DNA from: CAXTEJ01 sp964243295
GTDB taxonomy: Bacteria; Actinomycetota; Actinomycetes; Actinomycetales; Angustibacteraceae
Assembly: GCA_964243295.1 (NCBI GenBank)
Contig: CAXTEJ010000032.1
Coordinates: forward strand, 1 to 38,160
Length of the DNA: 38,160 nucleotides
Direction of reading: 5' to 3'
Shown here piece by piece: positions 25,158 through 31,803 of the stretch. The translations under genes and the position numbers were made by a program. Each line of letters opens with the position of its first letter. Within the stretch, counting starts at the first letter, position 1. The notes under the pieces were generated by a model, which saw only the letters and a program-made list of their open reading frames with translations, did no database searches and was not told the DNA's origin.

Positions 25158-25826
25158 TCAGTACCCGCTCTCAGACCATCGGATGGACGAGGAGAGGTCG
25201 TTGAGGGCGCCCATGGCAGCGCAGCCGCAGAGGATATTGGGACCGGTGAAGTTGTCGTACTGGTAGTGAGCCGACTTGCAGCTGGCATAGGTCCGCGCCG
25301 AGCCGATGGTGTTGTTCCACCCGTACGGAGCGAGGCTGCTGTAGGAGTAGGCCCTGCCACCGGCGCACCCAGCGCTCACGCTGACGATCCAGCTAGAGCC
25401 ACCGAAGTTGGCGTCCTTGTACTCGATGCCGATCACGGTCGAGGCCGCGGCGGCTTCGGGGGTCACGGCAGCTGCCCCCTTGCGGAAGGCGCCGACTCCG
25501 GGTGCTGCGAGTCGCGCCTCGCTCACGGTGGTGGCCGACGCCGGCAGGGAAACACGCCCGCCGGTGGCGTATGCGATCCCTTCAGCGAAGGTGTCGAAGC
25601 AGCGCGGCGTTGCAGCAGCATTGGCCCGGTCCGCTGCTGCCATGCCAGCCGCATCACTGGCGTTGGCGCCGACGAGCTTGATCACGCAGCTGCTCGGGCC
25701 AGGTGCTCCTGCTGCGCTGTCGTTGGCGGCCGGCGCAGCCGCGAAAGCCGTCCCCGCCGGGGTCAGCATCGCGGCGCCCGCGATGGTCAGCACTGCCATG
25801 GCCTTGCGTACGTTGAGGTGTCGCAT
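25158..25826 (-). CDS. secreted beta/gamma-crystallin-like (inhibitor I36-like) protein
   Basis: A 222-residue exported protein. The signal peptide runs to about residue 29 (basic N-terminus, then AMAVLTIAGAAMLTPAGTAF before Ala), followed by an Ala-rich region and a C-terminal domain (about 135-222) with two crystallin-type Greek-key motifs: YKDANFGGSSWIVSVSAGC with GWNNTIGSARTYASC, then YQYDNFTGPNILCGC with LNDLSSSIRW. The second N-D-x-x-S-S motif matches the family's calcium site; the first is degenerate. Six cysteines follow the signal peptide. Relatives include the Streptomyces metalloproteinase inhibitor. The ATG at 25826 has AGGGG upstream. It is divergent from the LuxR-type gene, which may control it. 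Confidence 0.78.
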   Translation of the reverse strand: MRHLNVRKAMAVLTIAGAAMLTPAGTAFAAAPAANDSAAGAPGPSSCVIKLVGANASDAAGMAAADRANAAATPRCFDTFAEGIAYATGGRVSLPASATTVSEARLAAPGVGAFRKGAAAVTPEAAAASTVIGIEYKDANFGGSSWIVSVSAGCAGGRAYSYSSLAPYGWNNTIGSARTYASCKSAHYQYDNFTGPNILCGCAAMGALNDLSSSIRWSESGY

Positions 25827-25917
25827 GCTTCCCCTGCCCTGGTGCGTGTGGTGGACGGCATGAACCTCGCAGCGGTCCCGCACCCTCCTGAAGTGCAAGG
25901 CCATCCACGTAAACGAC

Positions 25918-26292
25918 ATGTCCGCCACTTGCGCCGAAGCTCGGAACATGAGTAGGCGCTTCGGCGCCGGCAGTGGGCAGGATCCGCGTCCAGGCCCATG
26001 CTGCTGTGGAGGTCACCACCTCACATGCCGTCAGCTGGAAATCTTGGCGCTTGTCGCAACGGGCTTCACCAATGGGCAGATCGGGCGCCGCTTACACCTC
26101 GGCGAGCAGACTGTCGGTCGCATCTTGAGTGACTTGCTCACAGCCACGGACACGCGGTCGCGGACGGAGCTGGTATCACTCGCCTATGTCGCCGGAGTCA
26201 TGGACGTGGCTATCTGGCCCACGTCGCTGACCGGTAAGGTGTGTGTGACATTACGAAAGACAACCTCAGTCGTGGCGCCAAGTTTGCGGTGA
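25918..26292 (+). CDS. solo LuxR/GerE-type HTH regulator
   Basis: A 124-residue protein essentially consisting of one LuxR-type HTH (about 35-95): LTCRQLEILALVATGFTNGQ, then IGRRLHLGEQTVGRILSDLL. There is no receiver or ligand domain. A dense cluster of four Cys and two His (CCCGGHH and LTC, residues 28-37) directly precedes the HTH, suggesting metal or redox sensing, but this is speculation. A tail of about 30 residues follows. Starts at 25918 or 25948 are possible and neither has a good Shine-Dalgarno. It is divergent from the crystallin-like gene (91-bp gap) and is the last gene of the inserted segment. Confidence 0.78.
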   Translation: MSATCAEARNMSRRFGAGSGQDPRPGPCCCGGHHLTCRQLEILALVATGFTNGQIGRRLHLGEQTVGRILSDLLTATDTRSRTELVSLAYVAGVMDVAIWPTSLTGKVCVTLRKTTSVVAPSLR

Positions 26293-26430
26293 CAAGACGC
26301 TATGCATAACGCCAGCTATGGGTGCCACAAGTCGCCTTCAGGTGGGGGCGCTTCATCGCTAGTTCTGGCCGTGGCGGGGTGGCGGGGGCGAGGACGTTGG
26401 GGGTGGCGGTGTGCGTGATGACGTGGACGT

Positions 26431-26573
26431 TGTACGTCTACCCCGGCGACCAGCACCTGTTCACCGACAGCTCACTGCCGTCCTACGACGCCGACGCCAC
26501 CGCGCTGGTCGTGCAGCGCTCGCTGCAGCTGCTCGAGCGCGTCGACCGCGACGTCAGTCGAGCGGCGGGCTGA
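26431..26573 (+). pseudogene. dienelactone hydrolase 3' fragment
   Basis: The last 47 codons, stop included, of the hydrolase at 22742-23353, at the start of the right direct repeat. The catalytic His is retained but the nucleophile and most of the fold are missing. The frame is open upstream to 26322, giving an 83-residue chimera that is probably not functional. One base difference here is synonymous with the intact copy (tcg/tcc serine). Confidence 0.9.
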
Positions 26574-27029
26574 CCGCGGCGTCGAAGGCGGCGAGCACCC
26601 GCTCGTCGCCGCCGAAGCCGATGCCGTCGGCGCCCCGCCGCTTCCACAGCCACGCGTCGACGTCCGCGGCCGCACCGGTGACCGTCGCGTCGGCGGGCGT
26701 CCCCGGGTCGGCGACCACGAGCAGGTGCGGCCCGTCGTTCGACGCGCCCTCGGTCCCCACCAGCACCCCCGGCCGGGCCCACAGCGCCTGGCCCGTGTCG
26801 GTCAGCGCGATGCGGACGAACCCGCCCGCAGGCTCGAACCGCCCGCTGCGCGGCTCACCGCCGTACATCACCTCGAGCAGCTCGGCCACGCCGTCGGCCG
26901 CGAGGGCGGGGTCGAGCGGGGTGACCTCGTCGGCGGTCTGCTCGGCGTCGAGCCGGTGGATCAGCGCCTCGTGCGCCTGCCGGCGCACCGTGAACCCGAC
27001 AGTCTGCTCCGCGGCCCACGACCACGCCG
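26431..27029. repeat. 599-bp direct repeat, right copy
   Basis: Partner of 23211-23809. Left of 26431 the sequence is unrelated to the hydrolase gene; right of 27029 the MDMPI-like gene continues intact while the left copy runs into insertion DNA. This copy therefore holds a 5'-truncated hydrolase and joins the complete MDMPI-like gene. Confidence 0.97.
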
Positions 27030-27339
27030 GGTCGGCGGGGTCGGCGCTGGCCAGCGCCTCGGCCAGCGCCGCCGAGCGGTCGTCGAAGCCGGCCAGCAGC
27101 TCGGCGTGGTCGCCCGGACGGTCGGGCGGCCACTCCTGCGGCGGCCCGGCCGGGCGCTGGACGATGACCCTGGCCCAGAAGCCCTGCACCACCGTGAGGT
27201 GCCAGAGCAGGTCGGACGCGTCCCAGTCGGGGCAGCCCGGCACCCGTGCCGCCGGATCGGTGGCCGCCATCAGGTCACGGAACCGGCTCGACTCGGCGCG
27301 CAGGTGGCCGAGGTACTGCTCGGGGGCGAGGCGCGTCAT
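26554..27339 (-). CDS. maleylpyruvate isomerase-family mycothiol-dependent enzyme
   Basis: A 261-residue DinB-like four-helix protein of the MDMPI/TIGR03083 family. Metal ligands fit the known H...E-x3-H pattern: His47 (LLWHLTVVQGF), Glu124 and His128 (QAHEALIHRLDAE). A C-terminal domain (about 155-255) resembles the MDMPI C-terminal/SCP-like fold. Family members use mycothiol, the actinobacterial thiol; the actual substrate here is unknown. The ATG at 27339 gives the typical N-terminus MTRLAPEQYLGHLRAES. This is the complete copy; the truncated one is at 23334-23809. It ends inside the dienelactone hydrolase fragment, preserving the original convergent overlap. Confidence 0.88.
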   Translation of the reverse strand: MTRLAPEQYLGHLRAESSRFRDLMAATDPAARVPGCPDWDASDLLWHLTVVQGFWARVIVQRPAGPPQEWPPDRPGDHAELLAGFDDRSAALAEALASADPADPAWSWAAEQTVGFTVRRQAHEALIHRLDAEQTADEVTPLDPALAADGVAELLEVMYGGEPRSGRFEPAGGFVRIALTDTGQALWARPGVLVGTEGASNDGPHLLVVADPGTPADATVTGAAADVDAWLWKRRGADGIGFGGDERVLAAFDAAVSPPLD

Positions 27340-27416
27340 GACCTGACCGTAGCCAGTCCCGCCCCCCAGCGCCGCTGCGTTCTGCCGCGGCGTCGCTCGC
27401 CCGACCTGCAGCGCCG

Positions 27417-28751
27417 CTACTGACCCGCGGCGTTGGCGGCGTCCTGTGCCTTCGCCAGCCCGCTGGCCACGGGGGTGCGGCCGGCGAAGATCTCCTTGAA
27501 GATCGGGTTGTAGGCGTTGTTGGCGTCGCCGAACTTCGGCCCGAACGGCGCCGTGATGGAGCCGGTGCCCGCGCCGCTGGCGTCGCCGAACTGCGCGGTG
27601 TCGACCTTCTCCTTGGCCCAGAAGTCGTAGTAGGACTTCTGCGCGGCGGTGACGGCCGGCAGGGCGGTGCCCGACTTGCCGACGAAGGACGCGCCCTGCT
27701 CCGAGCCGAGCCACTTGAGCACCTTGACGGTGGCGTCCTTGTTCTTCGTCTTGGCGTTGCCGGCGGCGATGACGCTGTTGACGACGCTCACCCGGCCCGC
27801 CGGGCCGGCGGGCAGCGGCGCGATGCCCCAGTCGAAGGTCGCGCCGTCGGCGACGTTCTTGAGGTTGAAGGTGCCCGACTCGAACAGCGCCAGCTTGCCC
27901 TGCAGGAACGTGTCGCGGTTGAAGTCGCCGTTGTCGTTGGTGTCGGCTGCCGAGGGCGCGACGTGGTCGCGGTTGATCAGGTTGACGAGGTACTGGATCG
28001 CCGCCTGGCTCTTGGGCTCGGCGAAGACGAACGTGCCGTCGTCGGACTGGAACTCCCCGCCGTTGCTCCCGATGAAGTTGTAGTAGATGTTGCCGAGGTC
28101 GTTGGCCGCGTTGAAGCCGTACTGCGTGACCTTCGACCCGTTGAATCCCGGCTGGTCGGCGGTCTTGCCCGTCGAGTCCTTGGTCAGCTTCTTCAGCGCG
28201 GGCAGGAACGTGTCGCCCTGACCGCTCGGGTTCCAGGTGAGCTTGGTCGGGTCGACGCCGGCCGCGTCGACGAGCTGCTTGTTGTAGTAGACGACGATGC
28301 GGCCGTCGGTGAGGGCCGGGACGCCGTACAGCTTGCCGTTGCGCGTGTACTGGTCGACCGCCGCGGGCACGAAGCCGGCCTTCTCGTCGGGCAGCTCGGC
28401 GCCGACGTCCATCAGGGCGCCGCTGTCGGCGAGCGCGCCGAACGGCGAGGAGTTGAGCCAGAAGATGTCGTCGATCGTGTTGCTGGAGATGTCGAGCGGC
28501 AGCTTGGTGAAGTAGTCGGCGTAGGGCACCAGGTTGACCTTCACGTCGATGTCGGGGTTGGCCTTGGTGAAGGCCGCGAACGACTCGGTGTAGGCCTTGG
28601 CGACCTGGTCGTCCCAGATGCGCACGTTGACGGTGGTCTTCGTGCCGCCGGAGTCCTGGGCGGCGTCGTCGTTCGCCGACGGCGAGCACGCTGCGGTGGC
28701 GCCCGCGGTCAGGGCGAGTGCGGCGGTGAGCGCGAGAGCTCGGGTCCTCAT
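27417..28751 (-). CDS. sugar ABC transporter substrate-binding lipoprotein
   Basis: A 444-residue extracellular solute-binding protein of the carbohydrate (family 1) type. The signal MRTRALALTAALALTAGATA is followed by Ala-Cys22; Thr at -3 makes the lipobox (TAAC) weaker than usual. The mature protein begins with a Ser/Asp-rich linker, then VNVRIWDDQVAKAYTESFAA and FTKANPDIDVKVNLVPYADY, typical of this class, and GIAPLPAGPAGRVSVVNSVI before the C-terminal lobe. It ends the permease-permease-binding protein operon. AGAGG lies 8 nt before the ATG. The sugar cannot be told from sequence. Confidence 0.9.
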   Translation of the reverse strand: MRTRALALTAALALTAGATAACSPSANDDAAQDSGGTKTTVNVRIWDDQVAKAYTESFAAFTKANPDIDVKVNLVPYADYFTKLPLDISSNTIDDIFWLNSSPFGALADSGALMDVGAELPDEKAGFVPAAVDQYTRNGKLYGVPALTDGRIVVYYNKQLVDAAGVDPTKLTWNPSGQGDTFLPALKKLTKDSTGKTADQPGFNGSKVTQYGFNAANDLGNIYYNFIGSNGGEFQSDDGTFVFAEPKSQAAIQYLVNLINRDHVAPSAADTNDNGDFNRDTFLQGKLALFESGTFNLKNVADGATFDWGIAPLPAGPAGRVSVVNSVIAAGNAKTKNKDATVKVLKWLGSEQGASFVGKSGTALPAVTAAQKSYYDFWAKEKVDTAQFGDASGAGTGSITAPFGPKFGDANNAYNPIFKEIFAGRTPVASGLAKAQDAANAAGQ

Positions 28752-28777
28752 GACGGTGCCTCTTTCGTTGGTGGTGC

Positions 28778-29662
28778 TCACTTGAAACCGGTGATCGTGA
28801 TCGACCGGACGACATGGCGCTGGAAGACGAGGAAGAGCACGAGCAGCGGCAGGATCGCGACGGTGGTGGCCGCCATGACGAGGGTCCAGTTGCCGTTGTA
28901 CTGGCTCTGCAGGTTGGCCGTGGCGAGGGTGAGGGTCTGCCACGTCGGGCCGCTGGTGATGACCAGGGGCCACAGGAAGTTGTTCCAGTGCGACACGATC
29001 GTGATGATCGTGAGCGTCGCCAGGATCGGCCGGCTCACCGGCACGACGACGTAGCGCAGGATCTGCAGGGTGCCGCAGCCGTCCAGGCGGGCGGCGCTGA
29101 GCAGGTCGTCGGGGATGCCGCGGAAGTACTCGCGCAGCAGGAAGATCGCGTACGGCGACCCGAACACCTGCGGCAGCACCAGCCCCCAGAACGTGTTGCG
29201 CAGGCCGAGCTGGGCGAACATCGCGTAGAGCGGGATGATCGTGACGACCTGCGGGATCATCAGCGTCGCGAGATAGAGCCAGAAGAGCGCGTCGCGCCCG
29301 GGGAACGTCAGGCGCGCGAAGGCATACGCCGCCAGCACCGAGAACGCGAGCTGGCACACGAGGATCACCACGACGACCTGGAACGTCACCACGACGGGCG
29401 AGACGAAGTCGTACTGGCCACCGAAGAGCGTGCTGAAGTTGGTCAAGGTGAACGGGCTCGGCAGGTCGAGCACCGGCTGGGAGGCGAACTGGCGCGGCGT
29501 CTTCAGCGCCGTCATGAGGCTGAGCAGGAACGGCGCGAGCGTGATGACAGCCCCGATGACCAGCAGCAGGTAGGCGCCCGCGTCCCCCAGACGGCGCTGC
29601 CGGCGTCCGGCCGTGGGCCTGGTCGTGGTGGGCGCCGCGGGGCGGTCGGTGAGGGTCGTCAT
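28778..29662 (-). CDS. sugar ABC transporter permease (MalG/UgpE-like)
   Basis: A 294-residue inner-membrane permease with about six hydrophobic segments and a polar N-terminal tail. The CUT1-type pattern TALKTPRQF after helix 1 and the EAA loop LSAARLDGCGTLQILRYVVV, followed by PVSRPILATL, are present. The ATG at 29662 overlaps the stop of the upstream permease by 4 bp (ATGA). The binding-protein gene starts 26 bp downstream of the stop. No ATPase gene is present in the cluster. Confidence 0.9.
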   Translation of the reverse strand: MTTLTDRPAAPTTTRPTAGRRQRRLGDAGAYLLLVIGAVITLAPFLLSLMTALKTPRQFASQPVLDLPSPFTLTNFSTLFGGQYDFVSPVVVTFQVVVVILVCQLAFSVLAAYAFARLTFPGRDALFWLYLATLMIPQVVTIIPLYAMFAQLGLRNTFWGLVLPQVFGSPYAIFLLREYFRGIPDDLLSAARLDGCGTLQILRYVVVPVSRPILATLTIITIVSHWNNFLWPLVITSGPTWQTLTLATANLQSQYNGNWTLVMAATTVAILPLLVLFLVFQRHVVRSITITGFK

Positions 29663-30534
29663 GACGACAGGTCGTACGTCGTGCGGGACCGGAACCAGCG
29701 TTGCTGGCCCACGGTGATGACGACGAGCAGCAGGAACAGGACGAGTGCCATCACCGAGGCCTGACCGACGTTGCGCGACTGGAACGCCTGGTAGTAGATG
29801 CGGCCGGCGACCACGTCGGTGACCCCTTGCGGGCCGCCCTGCGGTGTCAGCGCGTAGATCGAGTCGAAGACCTGGAAGCTGCTGATCACGCCGGTGACCA
29901 GCACGAAGAAGGTCGTCGGGCGCAGCAGCGGCAGCGTGATGCGCCAGAAGGACTGCCAGGCGCTCGCGCCGTCGATGCGCGCGGCCTCGAGCAGGTGGGT
30001 GGGGATCGAGGCGAGCCCGGCGACGAAGAACAGCGTCGTGTAGCCGACCTGCGACCAGATGGTCACCGCGGCGACCGTGGGCAGGGCGAGCCCGGGGTCG
30101 GCCAACCACTGCACGCGCTGGCCGATGATCGTGTTGAGCGCCCCGCTGGACGGCGCGAGGACCCACTTCCAGACGACGCCGAGCACGAGCGGCGCGCAGA
30201 TCCAGGGCAGCACGTAGATGACGCGGAACAGCGACGAGCCGCGCAGACCGCGGCTGAGCAGCGTGGCGGCGAACAGCCCGAGGGCCGTCTGCACCGGGAT
30301 GACGATCGCCACGAAGAAGGCGGTGATCAGCAGCGACCGGCCGAAAGCCCGGTCGGTCAGCACCGTGCGGAAGTTCTCGAGCCCCACGAACCGGGCCGGG
30401 GTGATGAGGTTCCAGCGGTTCAGCGACAGCCAGAGCACCACCAGGATCGGCAGCACGAGGAACGCCACGATGCCGAACAGGCTCGGCGCCAGCAGGGCGT
30501 AGGCGGTGCCCGTCTCGCGGCGCGTGCTGCTCAT
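29659..30534 (-). CDS. sugar ABC transporter permease (MalF/UgpA-like)
   Basis: A 291-residue permease with about six hydrophobic segments. Early signatures ALLAPSLFGIVAFLVLPILV and NRWNLITPARFVGLENFRTV are typical of MalF/UgpA-type CUT1 subunits; the EAA loop is LEAARIDGASAWQSFWRITL, then PLLRPTTFFV. The ATG at 30534 has AGGGG 4-5 nt upstream; a longer frame to 30612 is open but lacks a site. It is first in the three-gene operon. An inverted repeat at 30583-30600 lies just upstream. In many actinobacteria such transporters share one ATPase (MsiK) encoded elsewhere. Confidence 0.9.
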   Translation of the reverse strand: MSSTRRETGTAYALLAPSLFGIVAFLVLPILVVLWLSLNRWNLITPARFVGLENFRTVLTDRAFGRSLLITAFFVAIVIPVQTALGLFAATLLSRGLRGSSLFRVIYVLPWICAPLVLGVVWKWVLAPSSGALNTIIGQRVQWLADPGLALPTVAAVTIWSQVGYTTLFFVAGLASIPTHLLEAARIDGASAWQSFWRITLPLLRPTTFFVLVTGVISSFQVFDSIYALTPQGGPQGVTDVVAGRIYYQAFQSRNVGQASVMALVLFLLLVVITVGQQRWFRSRTTYDLSS

Positions 30535-30582
30535 CGGACCCCTTCCCTGTACTCGCGGTTGCCGGACGGCGGCCTGGTCGTT

Positions 30583-30600
30583 GACTGGGCCGAACCAGTC
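30583..30600. promoter_or_regulatory. candidate operator upstream of sugar ABC operon
   Basis: A perfect inverted repeat GACTGG-N6-CCAGTC, 49 bp before the permease ATG, in the divergent region shared with the globin remnant. No regulator gene lies next to it, so any binding protein would be encoded elsewhere. Confidence 0.4.
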
Positions 30601-30700
30601 GTATCTGACCACACGCCACGGACACCCAGCGCGACGCCAGCGTCTCGCATGCCGAACCGTGACCCTTGTGCGGCGACGGGGTCGGCGCGATCATCCCCGC

Positions 30701-31158
30701 ATGGACACGGCGACCACCGTGCACGAGGCCGTCGGCGGCGACGCGGCGCTGCTGCGCCTGGCGCGCGCCTGGCACGAGCGCGTGCTGGCCGACGAGGTGG
30801 TGTCGCACGCCTTCAGCCACGGCTTCCACCCCCAGCACACCGAGCGGCTCGCCGCCTACTGGGCGGAGGCGCTCGGGGGCCCGCCGACCTACACGCAGCG
30901 GTACGGCGACGAGAGCTCAGTCGTGCGGCTGCACAGCGGCAACGGCCAGCACGACGACATGGACCAGCGCGCCATCGCCTGCTCGACGGGGCCCTGGACG
31001 ACGTCGGCATGCCGCGCGACGACCGGCGCTGGCAGGTGCTGCACGACTTCCTCGCGTGGGCCACCACGACGTCGCTGACGCGGTACGACCGCTCGGCGGA
31101 CGACGTCCCGGCGGGTCTGGCGCTGCCGCACTGGTCGTGGGACGGACTGCAGCGCCCG
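30701..31158 (+). pseudogene. group II truncated globin-like gene with frameshift
   Basis: The first 94 codons (30701-30982) encode MDTATTVHEAVGGDAALLRL, then FSHGFHPQHTERLAAYWAEA with the expected proximal-His region. Globin sequence then continues in another frame from 30983: DGALDDVGMPRDDRRWQVLH, FLAWATTTSLTRY, ending LPHWSWDGL. Inserting one base at about 30983 (tgc-tcg to tgc-ttc-gac) restores RAIACFDGALDDV, so a 1-bp deletion is the simplest explanation. Family members bind heme and handle oxygen or nitric oxide. After the globin region the second frame has no stop before the next gene. It could be a real pseudogene or a base-calling error. Confidence 0.82.
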
Positions 31159-31212
31159 TCCAGCGGTGCCATGCTTCGAAACGTCCGACACCCCAGACCA
31201 GGAGGAGCCCCC

Positions 31213-31368
31213 ATGAGCACCGACACGCCGGACGCCGCGCACGACGACTCCAGTGGCAAGGGCCCGATCGAGCAGCTCGCCGACGTCGGCACCGACGCCC
31301 GCACCGACGAGCCCGGCCAGACCGGGCCGGAGTCCGACGAGGCCGGGTCCGAGGCCAGCACCTTCTGA
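31213..31368 (+). CDS. small acidic, probably disordered protein
   Basis: A 51-residue protein rich in Asp, Glu, Ser, Thr and Gly (MSTDTPDAAHDDSSGKGPIE to the C-terminal EASTF). There is no hydrophobic segment. The ATG at 31213 has a strong GGAGGA with 6-nt spacing, arguing that it is translated independently. It is also in frame with the shifted 3' part of the upstream globin with no stop between, so a fusion would result if the frameshift were repaired. No family recognised; function unknown. Confidence 0.55.
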   Translation: MSTDTPDAAHDDSSGKGPIEQLADVGTDARTDEPGQTGPESDEAGSEASTF

Positions 31369-31376
31369 CCCCCCGA

Positions 31377-31445
31377 CCCCCGTGATCATGCGATCCCGGC
31401 CCACGCCTGATGCCGGGCCGGGCCTGGATTGCATGATCACGGGGG
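31377..31445. repeat. inverted pair of the GTGATCATGC repeat
   Basis: Left arm CCCCCGTGATCATGCGATCC (31377-31396) and right arm 31426-31445 match as inverted repeats in 19 of 20 positions, around a 29-nt GC-rich loop. It lies between the convergent ends of the small acidic protein gene and the HepT-like toxin gene, where it could also act as a terminator. Both arms belong to the dispersed family at 35488-35905. Confidence 0.9.
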
Positions 31446-31470
31446 TGGCGGCTGGTTGGCGCTGTCGCGC

Positions 31471-31803
31471 TCAGTCGTCAACGACGTCGAGAAGCCGCGC
31501 GACGGCGGCGCGCATGACCGGCAGGTCGTGCGTGACTGTCGCGACCACCACCGCGTGGCCGGTGTCGAAGTACCGGTGTGCCAGCTGGTCGCGCATGCGG
31601 GCGACGTGTGACCAAGGCAGATCGGGCTCGAGCCTCAGCACATCCACGGGTATGGCCTTGACCGCCTCGCCGATCTCGATCAGGCGCGCCCGCACCGCGT
31701 CGAAGATCAGCCCGTCGCTCAGCGGCCCGCGTGCAACGTGGTCATCGATCGCGTCGATGGCCGCGTGGATGTCACGGAGTCGCTCGCGAACGCGCCGGCT
31801 CAC
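31471..31803 (-). CDS. HepT-like HEPN ribonuclease toxin (DUF86)
   Basis: A 110-residue helical HEPN protein. The catalytic motif R-x4-H-x-Y is present as RDQLAHRYF (Arg71, His76, Tyr78); in characterised HepT proteins this motif gives RNase activity and the Tyr is AMPylated by the partner MntA. GEAVKAIP and LPWSHVARMRD are also typical of the family. The GTG start at 31803 overlaps the stop of the nucleotidyltransferase antitoxin by 4 bp (GTGA). Together they form an MntA-HepT toxin-antitoxin module. The active site looks intact. Confidence 0.9.
   Translation of the reverse strand: MSRRVRERLRDIHAAIDAIDDHVARGPLSDGLIFDAVRARLIEIGEAVKAIPVDVLRLEPDLPWSHVARMRDQLAHRYFDTGHAVVVATVTHDLPVMRAAVARLLDVVDD

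Larger units (their letters stand above)
23810..26430. mobile_element. 2621-bp insertion flanked by 599-bp direct repeats
   Basis: Unique DNA between the two repeat copies. Removing it together with one repeat copy (3220 bp) restores an intact, convergent dienelactone hydrolase/MDMPI-like pair. It carries an ECF sigma factor, an overlapping membrane protein gene, a secreted crystallin-like protein gene and a solo LuxR-type regulator. No integrase, transposase, replication gene or terminal inverted repeat is visible. Its first 170 bp and last 138 bp hold no gene I can support. The structure matches single-crossover (Campbell) integration of a circle; mechanism and mobility are inferred. Confidence 0.7.

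Noticed and set aside
23810..26430. Insertion as a transposon or integrative element with its own recombinase
   Set aside because: I read all frames and found no transposase, tyrosine or serine recombinase, terminal inverted repeats or short target duplications.
26322..26573. 83-codon open frame as a new gene
   Set aside because: Its last 46 residues are a fragment of the dienelactone hydrolase inside the direct repeat; the first 36 codons are unrelated junction sequence.
29701..30700. Upstream part of the long plus-strand open frame that ends in the globin C-terminus
   Set aside because: The portion before 30701 is antisense to the two sugar permeases; only the part from about 30983 onward is globin-like.
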